This document shows, piece after piece, positions 7,278 to 7,567 of a stretch of DNA of 7,567 bases. This DNA comes from JBAUHN01 sp049680295 (GTDB lineage Bacteria; Pseudomonadota; Alphaproteobacteria; Rhodobacterales; Rhodobacteraceae): NCBI GenBank assembly GCA_049680295.1, contig JBAUHN010000469.1, positions 1 through 7,567 of the forward strand, written 5' to 3'. The notes beneath the pieces are model-generated. The model had not been told where the DNA came from. It saw nothing but the letters and a program-made list of their open reading frames with translations, and made no database searches. The position numbers and the translations under genes are program-made. Positions within the stretch are counted from its first letter, which is position 1. Each line of letters starts with the position of its first letter.

Positions 7278-7324
7278 GGCCGGGTCGGTAATCATCCCTC
7301 CCTGCGATGCTGATCCGGCCTTTT
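7278..7324 (+). terminator. Hairpin plus short T run, possible intrinsic or partial terminator inside the operon
   Basis: The left arm GGCCGGGTCGGTA (7278-7290) pairs over all 13 positions with the right arm TGCTGATCCGGCC (7308-7320). Ten pairs are Watson-Crick and three are G-T wobbles; the six outermost pairs are all G-C. The loop is 17 bases (7291-7307), and TTTT follows directly at 7321-7324. This looks like a Rho-independent terminator with a short T run. Because trbL follows in the same direction, it may cause partial termination, lowering expression of trbL and later genes, or protect the 3' end of a processed trbC-trbJ message. Stability was not computed. Confidence 0.55.
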
Positions 7325-7345
7325 AAAATCAGTCAATCATCACAC

Positions 7346-7380
7346 CGCGAAACCATCCGTTTCGTGAACGGGACTTTTTT
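7346..7380 (+). promoter_or_regulatory. Overlapping alternative hairpins before a T6 run, attenuator-like
   Basis: Two stems share bases and cannot form together. Stem A pairs CGCGAAAC (7346-7353) with GTTTCGTG (7359-7366), 8 pairs with one wobble and a 5-base loop. Stem B pairs TCCGTT (7356-7361) with AACGGG (7367-7372), 6 pairs with one wobble and a 5-base loop, and is followed two bases later by TTTTTT at 7375-7380. Stem B plus the T run resembles a weak terminator, and stem A would prevent it. The stems are short, so this may be chance. Confidence 0.3.
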
Positions 7381-7411
7381 GTTCAAACCATTTTGAAGCG
7401 AGCCAACGATC

Positions 7412-7567
7412 ATGGGCGATCTTAATATCATTGACCAGTTTACTGAGACCTTTGTGCGTTACATCGAGTCCGGTTTCGGATTGCTATCAGGCGATGTGGC
7501 GTTTCTGGTCTCGATCCTGGTCGCCATCGATATCGTGCTCGCAGGCCTTTTCTGGGCACTGCTGGGC
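7412..7567 (+). CDS. trbL: TrbL, VirB6-like polytopic inner-membrane protein, 3' end outside the window
   Basis: The first 52 codons of a TrbL/VirB6 protein, which forms part of the inner-membrane channel. The sequence begins MGDLNIIDQFTETFVRYIESG and continues FGLLSGDVAFLVS, matching the N-terminal pattern of TrbL, with the first membrane segment at about residues 29-52 (VAFLVSILVAIDIVLAGLFW). The start is well constrained: an in-frame TGA at 7394-7396 lies just upstream and ATG 7412 is the first start after it. The ribosome binding site is poor; the best candidate is AAGCGAG at 7396-7402, about 9 bases away. Unlike the upstream genes, trbL is not coupled to its neighbour, so it may be translated or expressed at a different level. 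The rest of the gene, and the expected trbF, trbG and trbI, lie downstream outside the window. Confidence 0.92.
   Translation, partial: MGDLNIIDQFTETFVRYIESGFGLLSGDVAFLVSILVAIDIVLAGLFWALLG

Larger units (their letters stand above)
7205..7411 (+). other. trbJ-trbL intergenic region, no trbK found
   Basis: These 207 bases are the only sizeable non-coding stretch in the window. The longest ATG frame I can read on the + strand is 27 codons (ATG at 7243, stop at 7324-7326). It has no ribosome binding site that I can see, no signal peptide and no lipobox. On the - strand, ATG frames stop after a few codons. Many rhizobial and RP4-type operons have trbK, a small entry-exclusion lipoprotein gene, at this place; Tn4371-type operons, as I recall, do not. 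The region contains an 8-bp palindrome TCGATCGA at 7228-7235, a strong hairpin at 7278-7324 and a second structured element at 7346-7380. It may be a regulatory spacer or the remains of a lost gene. Confidence 0.75.

Noticed and set aside
7263..7292. Possible promoter TTGTGA (7263-7268), 18 bases, GGTAAT (7287-7292) upstream of trbL
   Set aside because: Both boxes match the consensus poorly and the second lies inside the hairpin stem; not enough to call a promoter.
7243..7326. 27-codon frame in the trbJ-trbL gap as a trbK candidate
   Set aside because: It has no ribosome binding site, no hydrophobic leader and no lipobox, and it runs through both arms of the hairpin.
1..7567. CRISPR arrays, tRNA or rRNA genes, insertion sequences, toxin-antitoxin pairs
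   Set aside because: I found no regularly spaced repeats, cloverleaf-like segments, transposase reading frames or terminal inverted repeats; coding sequence fills nearly the whole window.

Overview
This window is an internal slice of a conjugative transfer operon of the P-type (RP4 Trb / VirB-like) type IV secretion system. All eight genes lie on the + strand and there is no gene on the - strand. The order is traG (VirD4-type coupling protein, 5' end outside the window), a ribbon-helix-helix protein of the CopG-like group, trbB (VirB11 ATPase), trbC (pilin, VirB2-like), trbD (VirB3-like), trbE (VirB4 ATPase), trbJ (VirB5-like) and the first 52 codons of trbL (VirB6-like). This order, with a ribbon-helix-helix gene between traG and trbB, is the one I know from Tn4371-type integrative and conjugative elements and from rhizobial/alphaproteobacterial conjugative plasmids and ICEs.

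Protein style and moderate GC (about 53% in the first 60 bases; not counted for the whole window) suggest an alphaproteobacterium, but no chromosomal or taxonomic marker is present. No relaxase, oriT, integrase, replication gene or att site falls in the window, so I cannot tell plasmid from ICE.

Layout: bases 2-1480 hold the end of traG. 1484-2128 encode the ribbon-helix-helix protein, which has an unusual acidic, internally repeated tail. 2118-6471 hold trbB, trbC, trbD and trbE, packed with 11-bp and 4-bp overlaps or gaps of 10 to 28 bases. 6461-7204 is trbJ, overlapping trbE by 11 bp. 7205-7411 is the only real intergenic gap (207 bp). 7412 to the end is the start of trbL.

The products form one machine. 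TraG brings the relaxase-DNA complex to the channel. TrbB and TrbE power pilus assembly and transport. TrbC forms the pilus, TrbD and TrbL belong to the inner-membrane platform, and TrbJ is the periplasmic VirB5-like component.

Nothing here amounts to a new system. The points most worth checking are the trbJ-trbL gap, which sits where many relatives carry trbK and instead holds a strong hairpin plus a second attenuator-like structure; the acidic repeat tail of the ribbon-helix-helix protein; and a C-terminal extension on TrbE.
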